The notes beneath the pieces are model-generated. The model was not told the DNA's origin and did no database searches. It saw nothing but the letters and a program-made list of their open reading frames with translations. Below are positions 43,332 to 53,014 of a stretch of 64,000 bases of DNA, in pieces. The first letter of the stretch is position 1. Each line of letters starts with the position of its first letter. Origin of the DNA: Chitinophagaceae bacterium (GTDB lineage: Bacteria; Bacteroidota; Bacteroidia; Chitinophagales; Chitinophagaceae); assembly GCA_025449935.1 (NCBI GenBank), contig JANWIJ010000082.1, positions 1-64,000 on the forward strand, in the 5' to 3' direction. The translations under genes and the position numbers were made by a program.

Positions 43332-44537
43332 TTATTCTTTGTCCATGATCTCGTGTCCCAGTTTATCCCTTTTGGTCTGCAGGTATTTTTCATTATGCTC
43401 ATTCGCATCTACTTCAATCGGGATGTTTTCCACGATTTCCAGTCCATAACCAATAAGCCCCACTCTTTTCTTCGGGTTGTTGGTAATGAGCCTTAGTTTG
43501 GTAATTCCGAGATGGCGAAGCATTTGAGCGCCGAGGCCATAATCCCGCTGATCCATCTGGAAGCCAAGGTGCAGGTTTGCCTCCACGGTATCCATTCCCT
43601 GTTCCTGCAGGCGATAGGCTTTTAATTTATTTAGCAAGCCGATCCCCCTGCCTTCCTGGTTCATGTATAAGATGGCGCCCTTTCCTTCCGATTCAACCAT
43701 TTTCATTGATCTGTGCAATTGCTCGCCGCAATCACATCTTAAAGAGCCGAGTATATCACCGGTAAAACAGGATGAGTGAACCCTTACCATAATGGGGTCG
43801 TCTTTTTGCCAGGTTCCTTTTAGCAAAGCAAGGTGTTCGTTATTCGAATTTCTTTCCTTAAAAGCCACCAGTTGAAATGTCCCATACTTCGTTGGCATGT
43901 CCACCCGGACTATCTCTTCAATCAGGGAATCACTTTTTATCCGGTACTCGATCAGGTCTTTTATGGAAACAATCTTGAAATCAAATTTTCTGGCTACTTC
44001 GATGAGTTCGGGCAGGCGGGCCATAGATCCGTCCTCGTTCATAATTTCAACCAAAACACCGCCCGGATCAAAACCGGCAAGCCTGGCCAGGTCAACGGCG
44101 GCTTCGGTATGGCCTGCCCTGCGGAGCACCCCTCCCTTTTTGGCCCGGAGTGGAAAAATATGACCCGGGCGTCCCAGGTCGGCCGAAGTCGTAAATGGAT
44201 TTATTAATGCCTGCACCGTTCGGGCCCGGTCCTGGGCAGAAATGCCTGTGGTACAGCCATGGCCCAGCAGATCTACCGAGACTGTAAAAGCTGTTTCATG
44301 GAGGGCTGTATTGTTATTTACCATCAGTTCCAGCCCCAGTTCATCACACCTTTCCTCGGGAAGGGCGGCACAAATAAGACCCCGGCCATGCTTGCTCATG
44401 AAATTGATGACCTCCGGTGTTACGTTGGCCGCCGCAGTCACAAAGTCCCCCTCGTTCTCCCGGTCCTCATCGTCGGCAACCACAACCAATTTTCCCCGTT
44501 TAATATCTTGTATGGCGCTGTCTATTGAATCAAACAT
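43332..44537 (-). CDS. ribBA: Bifunctional DHBP synthase/GTP cyclohydrolase II
   Basis: A two-domain riboflavin enzyme of 401 residues from the Met at 44537. The N-terminal 3,4-dihydroxy-2-butanone-4-phosphate synthase part has [23 protein letters not shown] and [11 protein letters not shown]. The GTP cyclohydrolase II part (from about 205) has the zinc ligands in [20 protein letters not shown] and EGRGIGL. Both reactions feed riboflavin synthesis. The frame extends to 44564, but a TATTTTTG -7 element at 44559-44552 overlaps the extension. No other rib genes are close and no FMN riboswitch is seen. Confidence 0.96.
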   Translation of the reverse strand: MFDSIDSAIQDIKRGKLVVVADDEDRENEGDFVTAAANVTPEVINFMSKHGRGLICAALPEERCDELGLELMVNNNTALHETAFTVSVDLLGHGCTTGISAQDRARTVQALINPFTTSADLGRPGHIFPLRAKKGGVLRRAGHTEAAVDLARLAGFDPGGVLVEIMNEDGSMARLPELIEVARKFDFKIVSIKDLIEYRIKSDSLIEEIVRVDMPTKYGTFQLVAFKERNSNNEHLALLKGTWQKDDPIMVRVHSSCFTGDILGSLRCDCGEQLHRSMKMVESEGKGAILYMNQEGRGIGLLNKLKAYRLQEQGMDTVEANLHLGFQMDQRDYGLGAQMLRHLGITKLRLITNNPKKRVGLIGYGLEIVENIPIEVDANEHNEKYLQTKRDKLGHEIMDKE

Positions 44538-44551
44538 TTTAGTTCTTTTGG

Positions 44552-44559
44552 CAAAAATA
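44552..44559 (-). promoter_or_regulatory. -7 promoter element of ribBA
   Basis: TATTTTTG on the minus strand (exact TAnnTTTG); a TTG lies about 18 bp further upstream at 44580-44578. Leader of about 10 nt to the ATG at 44537. Confidence 0.5.
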
Positions 44560-44717
44560 AACAAAGAATCGGGGGTACAAGTATGTGAGTTGCCGGGGGA
44601 TAAAATACATTAAAAAAAAAACGATCTAACGCATTAAATTCCAGTACCGGTTTGTTAATATTTGCCTATATTTAATTGGGGAATATTCCCTTTCTTTGCA
44701 TCCGAAAACCTAACTAT

Positions 44718-47700
44718 ATGCTTAAGAGAATTGTATTTCTTTTTGCCCTGGCCATTATTACCGGCCCGTTGTTATTTGCCCAAATAACTACCTCTTCCAT
44801 AAGTGGCAACGTAAAAAGCACGACTGATGATGCACTGGTTGGTGCGACGGTTGTAGCCACTCACCTGCCTTCCGGCACAAAATATACTACGGTGTCCCGG
44901 TCAGGTGGTGTTATCAGGATTGAGAATATGAGACCGGGTGGTCCCTATCTCATTGAAGTGAGTTTTGTGGGTCATGACCCCGAGAAACTGGAAAATATTT
45001 ACCTGCAACTGGCTGAGACCTTTGTCCTTAATTCTTTCCTGAAGAAAACAGAAGCCACGCTGGAAACTGTTGTGTTAACCACCGGGAGAAGAAATTCCAT
45101 CCTTAATGCAAACAGGACTGGCGCGGTTACCAATATCGGTCTTCGCCAGATTACACAGTCACCCACCATTAACAGGAGTATCAATGATCTTACCCGTGCT
45201 ACCCCGCAATCAAATGGTGCTTCAGTGGGCGGTGGTAACTACCGGCAAAATAATTTTACCGTTGATGGTGCTGATTTCAATAATAGTTTTGGCATCGGTA
45301 ACAACCTCCCCGCCAACGGTGCTCCTATTTCCCTGGATGCCCTTGACGAGATCTCTGTAAATATTACCCCTTATGATATTCGCCAGTCTGGTTTTATCGG
45401 CAGCGCTATCAATGCGGTGACCCGCTCCGGAACAAATACGTTCAGCGGTTCTGTGTATACCTATTTCAGGAATGAAAAACACCGGGGTGACAAGGTGGAA
45501 AAAACAACATTTATCCGGCCCAAAGAAGAATATAAGCAACATGGTGTACGCCTGGGCGGCCCGATCATCCGGAATAAATTATTTTTCTTTTTCAATTATG
45601 AAAAAGAGACCCAGCCCAAAACCATCCAGACCAGATTTGCTGCCACTCCCGGCGCACCTTTTGGAAGTTCAGACAACATAGCCAGGCCAACTGCCGATTC
45701 CCTGAATGCTATCAGCCAGTATCTCCTGAATACCTACGGATATGAAACCGGCCCCTACGACAATTATACGCCCAATATTGAAAGGACAAAATATATGGCC
45801 AGGCTCGACTGGAATATTAATCAGCGACACAGGTTCAATGTTCGTTACAGCCAGGTAGAAGGTGGTGAACCCAACCCGCCAAGTACCTCAACTACCGGTG
45901 CAGGGTATACTTATCCGGCAGGCCTTACCAGGACCAATAACAATTCACTCTGGTTCAAGAATTCTAATTATTTCCAGGGAGCTAATTTTTACTCCTTCTC
46001 TGCCGAACTGAACTCTAATTTCGGGAGAGTAGCAAATACATTGCGCGGAACCTTCACCTACCAGAATGACTCCCGTACTTCCGAAAGCACGGTGTTCCCG
46101 TTTGTGGATATCCTGAGTTCAACCTCAATATCAGCCCCGGCTCCGTATACTTCTTTCGGATATGAGCCCTTCAGCTTCGGCAACCTGCGTAAAGTAAAAA
46201 TGTATTCTGTTGTTGACAATATTACCTGGACAACAAAGAAGCACAGCTGGACAGCCGGCGCCCAGGTTGACCTGAGCGAAACCATCAACGGTTTCCAGCG
46301 TTTTGCGACAAGTCACTATGTATATAATACCTGGAATGATTTTATCACGAATCAAAAACCAAGAGATTTCGCTTACACGTATTCTCTTTCAAAAGATTTT
46401 GCACCGGCATTTTCTGCTTTCAAATTTGTACAGGTTTCTGCCTATATCCAGGATGAAATCGCGATTAACAGGAATTTCAGGCTGACGCTGGGTTTAAGAG
46501 TGGATCAACCTTCTTATCCCGATGTACCGCAAATATTAACTCACCCGCTGGTGTTGGGCTTGACATTTGCAAACGGGCGCCAGATCAATACAGGCAATCT
46601 TCCTTCAAAACGTTTGATGTGGTCACCCCGCTTAGGATTTAACTGGGATATCTATGGAGACCGCTCCCTGCAGTTCCGTGGTGGAACAGGCCTCTTCACC
46701 GGTAAGATTCCATTTGTGTGGATTGTAAGCCAGTCAGGCGACAACGGAATGTTACAGATAACCCAGGCATTTAACGGCCAGGCCAATACTCCTGGTGTTT
46801 TCAATCCTGATCCCCGCGCCTATTATCCTGCAGCCGTACCGATCGCCGGTACTGTAGTTCCAAGTGCTATCACAGCCATGGACCAGGATTTTAAGAACCC
46901 ACAATCCTGGAAGTCAAGCCTTGCCATGGACACCAGGTTGCCCTGGGGCATTATTGCCACCGTAGAAGCCATCTTTAATAAAGATTTTTACACAGCATAT
47001 TTTGAAAATGTCAACCTCGTAACGCCACAGGCGCTGAATGTAGCAGGGTACCCGGACAACAGGGCCATTTACCCTGTGAGTAATACACAAAAATATATCA
47101 ACCCATTAACCGGGGCCGGACTTCCCAGCCCAACAGGTACATCAGCATTCAATGCAATAGTTATCAAGAATGGTACCCGGGGATATTATTTCTCCCTGAC
47201 TGCTAAATTTGAGAAGCCTTTCAGCAAAGGATTCAATGCGTCAATAGCTTATACAAAATCAATGGCGGGTAACCTGTTTGACGGTAATGGCGACCAGCCC
47301 CTTTCTGCATGGCAGGGCGTACAAACTGTAAACGGCGCCAATTATCCTGTGATGGGATATGCAGATTATGTAACTCCTGACAGGGTGGTTGGTTTCCTTT
47401 CTTACCGCAAAGAATATTTCAAGCATCTTGCCACATCGATCGGCGTTTTTTATAATGGTGGTATCGCAGGCAGGTATTCTTACACCTATGGAGCCGATTT
47501 CAACCGGGATGGACAGAATAACAATGACCTGATCTATATTCCAACTGCCACGGAAGTGCAGCAAATGCAGTTTGTGTCACAAACACTGAATGGGGTGGTT
47601 TATGACCAGGCAGCACAGCGGACTTTGTTCGAATCCTATATCGGCCAGGATAAATACCTCAGAAAACACCGGGGCCAGTATGCTGAAAGAAATGGAGCAC

Positions 47701-48029
47701 AGTTCCCATGGCGCAACCAGGTGGACGTTAAACTGATGCAGGACCTTTTTGTAAACATTGGAAAAACAAAGAATACCCTCCAGTTTACCCTTGATATTTT
47801 CAACGCCGGCAACCTCATCAATCCAAGCTGGGGTAAGTTTAAAATAGCCAATGCAGCGTCTATCCTGGTGCCCACTAACCCTACTGCATTAGTTGCAGGC
47901 GGCACGGTGGTTCCCCAGTTCAGGCTGGCTGCTGACCAGGGCAATATCATCACCCGCACTTTCCGCGATAACGTAAGTGTTGGTTCTACCTATTCTATCC
48001 AGTTTGGTTTAAGATATATCTTCAACTAA
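44718..48029 (+). CDS. TonB-dependent receptor, Oar type
   Basis: An outer-membrane receptor of 1103 residues. Signal peptide about 1-22 (GPLLFAQ) from the Met at 44718; the frame extends to 44676 without benefit. A CarboxypepD_reg-like domain (about 24-105) is followed by the plug (about 115-245) with NNFTVDGADFNNSFG and AINAVTRSGTNTFSGSVY, the Oar signature, and a large 22-strand barrel. There is no SusD gene nearby, so it is not a SusCD pair. Oar-like receptors are known in Myxococcus (cell adhesion, development) and as protease secretion or uptake components in Bacteroidota; the ligand here is unknown. Confidence 0.9.
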   Translation: MLKRIVFLFALAIITGPLLFAQITTSSISGNVKSTTDDALVGATVVATHLPSGTKYTTVSRSGGVIRIENMRPGGPYLIEVSFVGHDPEKLENIYLQLAETFVLNSFLKKTEATLETVVLTTGRRNSILNANRTGAVTNIGLRQITQSPTINRSINDLTRATPQSNGASVGGGNYRQNNFTVDGADFNNSFGIGNNLPANGAPISLDALDEISVNITPYDIRQSGFIGSAINAVTRSGTNTFSGSVYTYFRNEKHRGDKVEKTTFIRPKEEYKQHGVRLGGPIIRNKLFFFFNYEKETQPKTIQTRFAATPGAPFGSSDNIARPTADSLNAISQYLLNTYGYETGPYDNYTPNIERTKYMARLDWNINQRHRFNVRYSQVEGGEPNPPSTSTTGAGYTYPAGLTRTNNNSLWFKNSNYFQGANFYSFSAELNSNFGRVANTLRGTFTYQNDSRTSESTVFPFVDILSSTSISAPAPYTSFGYEPFSFGNLRKVKMYSVVDNITWTTKKHSWTAGAQVDLSETINGFQRFATSHYVYNTWNDFITNQKPRDFAYTYSLSKDFAPAFSAFKFVQVSAYIQDEIAINRNFRLTLGLRVDQPSYPDVPQILTHPLVLGLTFANGRQINTGNLPSKRLMWSPRLGFNWDIYGDRSLQFRGGTGLFTGKIPFVWIVSQSGDNGMLQITQAFNGQANTPGVFNPDPRAYYPAAVPIAGTVVPSAITAMDQDFKNPQSWKSSLAMDTRLPWGIIATVEAIFNKDFYTAYFENVNLVTPQALNVAGYPDNRAIYPVSNTQKYINPLTGAGLPSPTGTSAFNAIVIKNGTRGYYFSLTAKFEKPFSKGFNASIAYTKSMAGNLFDGNGDQPLSAWQGVQTVNGANYPVMGYADYVTPDRVVGFLSYRKEYFKHLATSIGVFYNGGIAGRYSYTYGADFNRDGQNNNDLIYIPTATEVQQMQFVSQTLNGVVYDQAAQRTLFESYIGQDKYLRKHRGQYAERNGAQFPWRNQVDVKLMQDLFVNIGKTKNTLQFTLDIFNAGNLINPSWGKFKIANAASILVPTNPTALVAGGTVVPQFRLAADQGNIITRTFRDNVSVGSTYSIQFGLRYIFN

Positions 48030-48054
48030 GGAGGTCACATTCTATTAATAAAAA

Positions 48055-48089
48055 AATCCCGCGATGATCATCGTGGGATTTTTTTTTGG
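48055..48089 (+). terminator. Intrinsic terminator after the Oar-type receptor, likely bidirectional
   Basis: A 12-bp stem (48055-48066 with 48069-48080, one wobble) is followed by a run of T residues and preceded by a run of A residues, so it may also stop transcripts from the convergent esterase gene. Confidence 0.88.
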
Positions 48090-48125
48090 GAATAGTGACC
48101 CGCATCTTTGTCCCCCGCTTCCGTT

Positions 48126-48172
48126 CCCCACTAGCCTTCCCCCACTAGCCTTCCCCCACTAGCCACTCCCCA
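48126..48172. repeat. Tandem array, 14-bp period (CACTAGC + CTTCCCC)
   Basis: Three CACTAGC words alternate with CTTCCCC or CACTCCC, so the period is two heptamers. The array ends 1 bp before the stop codon (48174-48176) of the minus-strand esterase gene. Confidence 0.8.
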
Positions 48173-48173
48173 T

Positions 48174-48986
48174 TTACTTCCCCCAACCCCATTTCAGGAA
48201 CACAGGCATTGCCCTTCCCCAGGTAAAAACATCATGATGCCCGTCAGGCATCTCGAGGTAATGTATATCTTTTGTTCCGTCATATCCCTTACGCTTCAGT
48301 TCGCTGATCAGGTCCTGTGTGTCGTCAATAGAATCAATGATCCCATTGTGGTTGCGGTCCTTCGTTTCATCCATATTACCGCACTGGAAAAAAAATTTCA
48401 ACCAGGGGGCATATTGCCCGCTCCTCACCTGCTGGTGCATGATGCGGTGAAGATCATCATCATATTCTGATTCCACCTGGTCTACGCTGCGCCACCATAA
48501 GGAAGCTGAGAACAGTCCCACCTTGGTAAATTCTCCGGGCCGGTTCCACACAATATCTAATGCACTTAATGCACCCAAAGAAAACCCGGCAAAGGCTTTT
48601 TCTTTGAAAGAAGACAGCCCATATTTTCCCCGGATAAAAGGCAGCAGTTCATCGAAAATAAATGAGGTATACAACCCGGCTTTGGCGCCCCGCCCTTTAA
48701 AATCTGGCTGGTGCTGGGTGCCGTATTCCATTTTACGTTCGACGCCGGCGTGAATGGCTACATATAGCAGGGGTTCAATGGCTTGTCCGGCGTATAATTT
48801 GTCCAGGATAGATTCAAAATGCATTTTCTTCATGTCCTGCCCATCATTGATAAGGAGGAGACTTATCGAAGAAGAGTCGGTCGCTGTGCGGGGCAGGAAA
48901 AAATCAACATGAACTTCCCGCTTCAGGTAAACAGATTTAATTATTTCATTTTCGGTCAGAATACCGGATTCATTTGCCATTTGCAT
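48174..48986 (-). CDS. Alpha/beta hydrolase, putative esterase (EstD/Fes type)
   Basis: A cytoplasmic esterase of 270 residues of the putative-esterase family (PF00756 type, as in enterochelin esterase and S-formylglutathione hydrolase). The nucleophile elbow GFSLG has S136; the C-terminal His lies in MPDGHHDVFTW, and an acidic partner is probably near the NHNGIIDSIDD loop. That loop (DRNHNGIIDSIDD) also looks like a calcium-binding motif. No signal peptide. Two start codons are possible (48986 or 48980); a TACTTTTG promoter element lies only 5 nt before the first. Substrate unknown. Confidence 0.82.
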   Translation of the reverse strand: MQMANESGILTENEIIKSVYLKREVHVDFFLPRTATDSSSISLLLINDGQDMKKMHFESILDKLYAGQAIEPLLYVAIHAGVERKMEYGTQHQPDFKGRGAKAGLYTSFIFDELLPFIRGKYGLSSFKEKAFAGFSLGALSALDIVWNRPGEFTKVGLFSASLWWRSVDQVESEYDDDLHRIMHQQVRSGQYAPWLKFFFQCGNMDETKDRNHNGIIDSIDDTQDLISELKRKGYDGTKDIHYLEMPDGHHDVFTWGRAMPVFLKWGWGK

Positions 48987-48991
48987 GGCGC

Positions 48992-48999
48992 CAAAAGTA
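48992..48999 (-). promoter_or_regulatory. -7 promoter element of the esterase gene
   Basis: TACTTTTG on the minus strand, exact TAnnTTTG, 5 nt from the ATG at 48986; a nearly leaderless transcript is expected. Confidence 0.5.
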
Positions 49000-49066
49000 A
49001 GAATTTGATAACAAATCCCCTTTCCGGGCTTTTATCTCAAAGAAGGTGCTAAAACACCTATCTTAA

Positions 49067-49098
49067 TTTGTTTATTTGATGGCTAAAAAATAAATTTG
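49067..49098 (+). promoter_or_regulatory. Promoter of the ATP-grasp/carboxylate-amine ligase genes
   Basis: TTTG at 49067-49070 and TAAATTTG at 49091-49098 (exact) with a 20-bp spacer. Leader of about 67 nt before the ATG at 49170. Confidence 0.65.
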
Positions 49099-49169
49099 GA
49101 AAAGCCGCACCAGCATATGGCATCATCCTGTCACGGCTCACCTATTAATCATTCAACAAAAAACTCTTT

Positions 49170-50123
49170 ATGAAGAAAATCGGAATTCTACACGGCAAGG
49201 AACGCACATTTCCTGAAGCATTTGTGGCAAGAGTAAACAGCAAAAAGGTTCCCGGTATTGTGGCCGAACCCGTGCGGATTGATAAAGCCATGCAGGGGGT
49301 GCATAGCGGTTATGCTGTTATTATTGACCGGATTTCACAGGATGTACCTTTTTACAGGACCTGGCTTAAGAATGCTGCCGTAACCGGAACCGCCGTCATC
49401 AACAATCCTTTCTGGTGGAGTGCCGATGATAAATATTTCAACAACTGCCTGATGACCAAAGTAGATGTACCGGTCCCCAAAACAGCCATCATTCCCTCGC
49501 GGGATTTGCCGGATGATACTACGGATGATTCGTTCAGTAACCTCGCTTTCCCGCTTGACTGGGATGCCATTTTTAAATATGTTGGATTCCCGGCTTATAT
49601 GAAACCATTTGCCGGTGGCGGGTGGAAACATGTATATAAATTAACCAGTTCGGAAGATTTTTTCAATAAACACAGCGAAACAGCACAGCTGGTCATGTTG
49701 TTGCAGGAAGAAATAGTGTTCACGGAATATTACCGTTGTTATTGCATCGGCGGCAAACATGTACGGATTATGTCTTATGAGCCGCGCAACCCGCACCATC
49801 TCCGTTATGTCGCTGATTTCAAACCCTCCCCCGAAAGGTTGAAACAAATGACAGATATCGTTCTGCGGATCAATAAATACCTCGGCTATGATTTCAACAC
49901 GGTCGAGTTAGCCGTCAGGGATGGTGTGCCTTATGCGATTGATTTTTGTAACCCTGCTCCTGATGCTGACAAGCCCAGCGTTGGTGAAGAGAATTTTGAA
50001 TGGGTGGTGGAAACCTCCGCTAATTATGCCATTGAAAAAGCCATGGAAAATAAGGAGGGTGCAGACAATCTTACCTGGGGAGAATATGTAAGAAGGGGCA
50101 GTAATAAAAGCCCGTTGGTATAA
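49170..50123 (+). CDS. RimK-like ATP-grasp ligase
   Basis: A 317-residue protein with the ATP-grasp fold of the RimK/glutathione-synthetase group. The N-terminal pre-ATP-grasp part (1-90) leads to AVINNPFWWSADDKYFNNCLM, the point where ATP-grasp enzymes hold the hinge; the central Lys-bearing strand is PAYMKPFAGGGWKHVY with its flexible Gly loop, then LQEEI (ATP clamp), and the C-terminal metal site is in AVRDGVPYAIDFCNPAPD (Asp and Asn). Such enzymes join a carboxylate to an amine through an acyl phosphate. It is followed by a GCS2-type ligase, so the two probably act on the same product. Substrate unknown. Confidence 0.82.
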   Translation: MKKIGILHGKERTFPEAFVARVNSKKVPGIVAEPVRIDKAMQGVHSGYAVIIDRISQDVPFYRTWLKNAAVTGTAVINNPFWWSADDKYFNNCLMTKVDVPVPKTAIIPSRDLPDDTTDDSFSNLAFPLDWDAIFKYVGFPAYMKPFAGGGWKHVYKLTSSEDFFNKHSETAQLVMLLQEEIVFTEYYRCYCIGGKHVRIMSYEPRNPHHLRYVADFKPSPERLKQMTDIVLRINKYLGYDFNTVELAVRDGVPYAIDFCNPAPDADKPSVGEENFEWVVETSANYAIEKAMENKEGADNLTWGEYVRRGSNKSPLV

Positions 50124-50125
50124 AT

Positions 50126-50232
50126 CGTTTGTAGTTTATTTTTTTAGTTTGAAGGCAGAGCAGTACTAAACCAGTAGGTCTCTTTCACCAATCGTAAATC
50201 AATTATAAACTACAAGCCAAAAACTTTAAACT
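50126..50232. repeat. Inverted repeat pair between the two ligase genes
   Basis: GTTTGTAGTTTA at 50127-50138 pairs with TAAACTACAAGC at 50206-50217 (11 of 12), and a second, weaker pair (AGTTTGAAGG with CCAAAAACTTTAAACT) lies just inside and outside. The left arm begins 2 nt after the stop codon of the ATP-grasp gene. Confidence 0.65.
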
Positions 50233-50237
50233 GACTT

Positions 50238-51347
50238 ATGATATTAAACTATAAGAGCTTTACACTCGGCGTGGAAGAAGAATACATGGTGCTGGATCCC
50301 AATACCTTTGAACTGAAAAGCCATGAACAGAAGATCGTACAGGAAGGACAAAAGGTGATCAAGGATAAGGTAAAAGCTGAAATGCACCAGGCAGTGGTGG
50401 AAGTGGGGACCGATATTTGTGCCGATATCGATGAGGCTTTTTCTGATGTGGCATCCCTGCGTAAAACGATCAGCGGTATAGCTACTGACCTGGGATTTGC
50501 CATGGGTGCATCCGGTACGCATCCCTTCAGTCACTGGGAAAGCCAGCTGATCACGGACCATATCCGCTACAGTGAGATTGTCAATGAACTGCAGGAAGCT
50601 GCCAGGAGTAACCTCATCTTCGGGCTTCACGTGCACGTGGGCATGGAGAACCGGGAAATGGCCAACCACATTGCGAACAGCACCCGTTATTTCCTGCCGC
50701 ATATTTTTGCATTGAGCACCAATTCCCCCTTCTGGGAAGGCAGGATGACGGGCTATAAATCTTTCCGGACCAAAGTATTTGATAAATTCCCCCGCACGGG
50801 AATTCCCGACGCTTTTGAAAGTATCGAAGCTTATGATAACTATGTAAAACTCCTGATCAAAACGAATTGCATTGACAATGCGAAAAAGATATGGTGGGAC
50901 CTGCGGGTGCATCCATTTTTTAATACAGTAGAGTTCCGTATCTGTGATATCCCGATGACCGTGGATGAAACAATTACCATTGCCGCATTGTTCCAGGCCA
51001 TTTGTGCACGGATTTATATGTTACGTTCCAAGAACCTGAACTTCATACAATATTCCAGAGCCTTGCTCAATGAGAATAAATGGAGGGCCAGCCGTTATGG
51101 CGTTGATGGTTACCTGATCGATTTCGGAAAAGAAGAAGAAGTGAACACCCGGGCATTGATCTATGAGCTGCTTGATTTCCTGGACCCGGTACTTGACCAT
51201 CTTGGCAGCCGCCACCGGGTAGCACACGTACATAAAATGCTGGAAAATGGCACGGGTGCCGACCGCCAGCTGGCTGTTTTTGAAAAATCAAGGAACCTGA
51301 GCGCCGTAGCAGAGTATATCCATAGCCAGTTCCTGGCGGGCGTGTAA
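50238..51347 (+). CDS. Carboxylate-amine ligase, GCS2 family (YbdK type)
   Basis: A 369-residue member of the glutamate-cysteine ligase family 2 with the start FTLGVEEEYMVLDP, the glutamate- and metal-binding Glu cluster, HQAVVEVGTD, GLHVHVGMENREMANHIANS and RVHPFFNTVEFRICDIPMT. E. coli YbdK has weak gamma-glutamylcysteine ligase activity, but the natural substrate of most members is not known. It follows an ATP-grasp ligase after 114 bp and is 17 to 53 bp from an ICMT-like gene. Together with the downstream amidotransferase it suggests synthesis of a gamma-glutamyl or related amide. Confidence 0.9.
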   Translation: MILNYKSFTLGVEEEYMVLDPNTFELKSHEQKIVQEGQKVIKDKVKAEMHQAVVEVGTDICADIDEAFSDVASLRKTISGIATDLGFAMGASGTHPFSHWESQLITDHIRYSEIVNELQEAARSNLIFGLHVHVGMENREMANHIANSTRYFLPHIFALSTNSPFWEGRMTGYKSFRTKVFDKFPRTGIPDAFESIEAYDNYVKLLIKTNCIDNAKKIWWDLRVHPFFNTVEFRICDIPMTVDETITIAALFQAICARIYMLRSKNLNFIQYSRALLNENKWRASRYGVDGYLIDFGKEEEVNTRALIYELLDFLDPVLDHLGSRHRVAHVHKMLENGTGADRQLAVFEKSRNLSAVAEYIHSQFLAGV

Positions 51348-51400
51348 GTGAGCGGATTATCTTTTTGAAAAGGATAGCCCCGCATCTACCAATCGTTGAA

Positions 51401-51886
51401 ATGAATCTTTATTTCAGGATATTCAGATCCATCATCTATGTTCCGTTGTTCATCTTTTTTTTTGGCTGGATAGCAGAGCGTGTTCGTATTTACGATCAAA
51501 AAATTGGTTGGGTCTTACCTGCGTGGGCTACCCTTCCCGGGATTTTACTGATGGCAGCAGGAGGCCTGCTTGTTTTAACTTGTGTAACTTTTTTTATTAT
51601 ACGCGGAAAGGGAACGCCTGCATTCTTTGATGCACCGACCGAATTTGTTGCAACCGGACCCTACCGCTATGTAAGGAACCCGATGTATATTGGAGGATTT
51701 ATTTTATTGATTGGATTTGGTTTGGTCCGTCATTCAATTTCCATTCTTATATTTTCAATCCTATACATGGTCTTATTTCATTTGTTTGTTGTTTATTATG
51801 AAGAACCCACGCTGGAAAAACAGTTTGGGAAAAGTTACCTGGACTATAAGAAAAAAACACACCGGTGGATACCAGGCTGGATATGA
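51401..51886 (+). CDS. Isoprenylcysteine carboxyl methyltransferase-like membrane protein
   Basis: A 161-residue integral membrane methyltransferase of the ICMT/PEMT group. About four membrane helices and the C-terminal SAM-binding signature are present: ATGPYRYVRNPMYIGGFILL followed by EEPTLEKQFGKSYLDYKKK. In bacteria these proteins methylate unknown small molecules, lipids or isoprenoid compounds. The Met at 51401 is chosen; the frame extends to a TTG at 51365, only 17 bp behind the ligase stop. The position suggests, but does not prove, a link to the ligase genes. Confidence 0.8.
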   Translation: MNLYFRIFRSIIYVPLFIFFFGWIAERVRIYDQKIGWVLPAWATLPGILLMAAGGLLVLTCVTFFIIRGKGTPAFFDAPTEFVATGPYRYVRNPMYIGGFILLIGFGLVRHSISILIFSILYMVLFHLFVVYYEEPTLEKQFGKSYLDYKKKTHRWIPGWI

Positions 51887-51927
51887 AAACCTGGTAGGCG
51901 AATACCCGCGCTACAGAACTTACACCA

Positions 51928-52962
51928 CTAGAATTTCCCCGCATCAACATCTTTAACAAACCCGATCACCCCATTCATAAAAACCTGCTGGTCATCCCAC
52001 ATGGCCAGGTGGCTACCGTTAGGGCAATAGAGATAGCGGCCTTTCTGCACCAGTTTGCTTTGTTCTTCCATCGCTTCAGGATCCATCGTATCATGCTTTG
52101 CGCCTATCATTAGCGTGGGCACCTTTATTTCTTTGAGCCGGTTCTTTATATCCCATGTAGCCAGTCTTCCGGCAATACCAAACTCGGAAGGTCCCTGCAT
52201 CATCGTATAGATCTCCGCATTTATATGCTTAAAGGAACGGTTAGCCGGTTCGGGCCATTCAGGAAGACGGCAAAGATGTTTTGCGTAAAAATTGGGTAAT
52301 AACAATTCCATGTAACGCGGATTGGTAAAATCTCCTTTGGCTTCCAGCGCCCGGATTTCTGCCAGCACAGGACTATCCATCTGTGGCGCCAGTACCTCGC
52401 TGGCATATTTGCCGTAGTCAGTGGCGCTGGCCATCATATTGGCGACGATCAGCCCCTTCATGTGCTGCTGGTATTTGAGCGCATATTCCATTGCCAGGAT
52501 TCCACCCCATGAATTACCAAGCAAATAAAAATTTGCTGCGTCAGCGCCAATGGCTTTTCGTACCTGCTCCACTTCTTCGACAAACCTTTCGGTGGTCCAC
52601 AGGCTGCTGTCCTTTGGCTGGTCGCTGTAATAGGAACCTAACTGGTCGTACTCATAAAACTCAAAGCCTTCTTTCGGGAAAAAGCTTTCAAAGCATTCCA
52701 TGTATTCATGCGTCATGGCAGGTCCGCCATGCAGCAACAATATTTTGATGCGGGGATTGTTGCCAAACCGCTTTGTCCATACCTTAAAATTGCCCACCGG
52801 TGTCTGGATGGGAATCATTTTAATACCGGCGGACTGTATCCCGGTGTCACCATAGTTATAATAATCTGAAAGATGGATATGACTCCCCGTATCCTGGCTG
52901 GATGGCTGGCTGCAGGAAAGGATAACCATCAATGCCACCGGCAAAAAAAGTAGGCGCTTCAT
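51928..52962 (-). CDS. Proline iminopeptidase-family hydrolase, lipoprotein
   Basis: An alpha/beta hydrolase of 344 residues of the peptidase S33 group. The N-terminus MKRLLFLPVALMVILSC is a lipoprotein signal (lipobox ILSC, C17). The oxyanion motif is LLLHGGPAMTHEY, the nucleophile S151 in GNSWGG, the Asp in GAKHDTMDPEA and the His in NGSHLAMW. Family members remove N-terminal proline or act on small amides and esters. It is convergent with the ICMT-like gene and divergent from the amidohydrolase, so it breaks the run of ligase genes on the other strand. Confidence 0.87.
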   Translation of the reverse strand: MKRLLFLPVALMVILSCSQPSSQDTGSHIHLSDYYNYGDTGIQSAGIKMIPIQTPVGNFKVWTKRFGNNPRIKILLLHGGPAMTHEYMECFESFFPKEGFEFYEYDQLGSYYSDQPKDSSLWTTERFVEEVEQVRKAIGADAANFYLLGNSWGGILAMEYALKYQQHMKGLIVANMMASATDYGKYASEVLAPQMDSPVLAEIRALEAKGDFTNPRYMELLLPNFYAKHLCRLPEWPEPANRSFKHINAEIYTMMQGPSEFGIAGRLATWDIKNRLKEIKVPTLMIGAKHDTMDPEAMEEQSKLVQKGRYLYCPNGSHLAMWDDQQVFMNGVIGFVKDVDAGKF

Positions 52963-53014
52963 AACAAGTGATTTTAGGTAAAAGGTAAATCATTAATTTC
53001 TGTATTTTCATCCG

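Noticed and set aside
44676-44717. Extended N-terminus of the Oar-type receptor
   Set aside because: The extra 14 residues would put polar residues before a standard signal peptide; the ATG at 44718 fits better.
44718-48029. SusC/SusD glycan uptake pair
   Set aside because: No SusD-like lipoprotein gene follows; the plug and barrel resemble Oar-type receptors.
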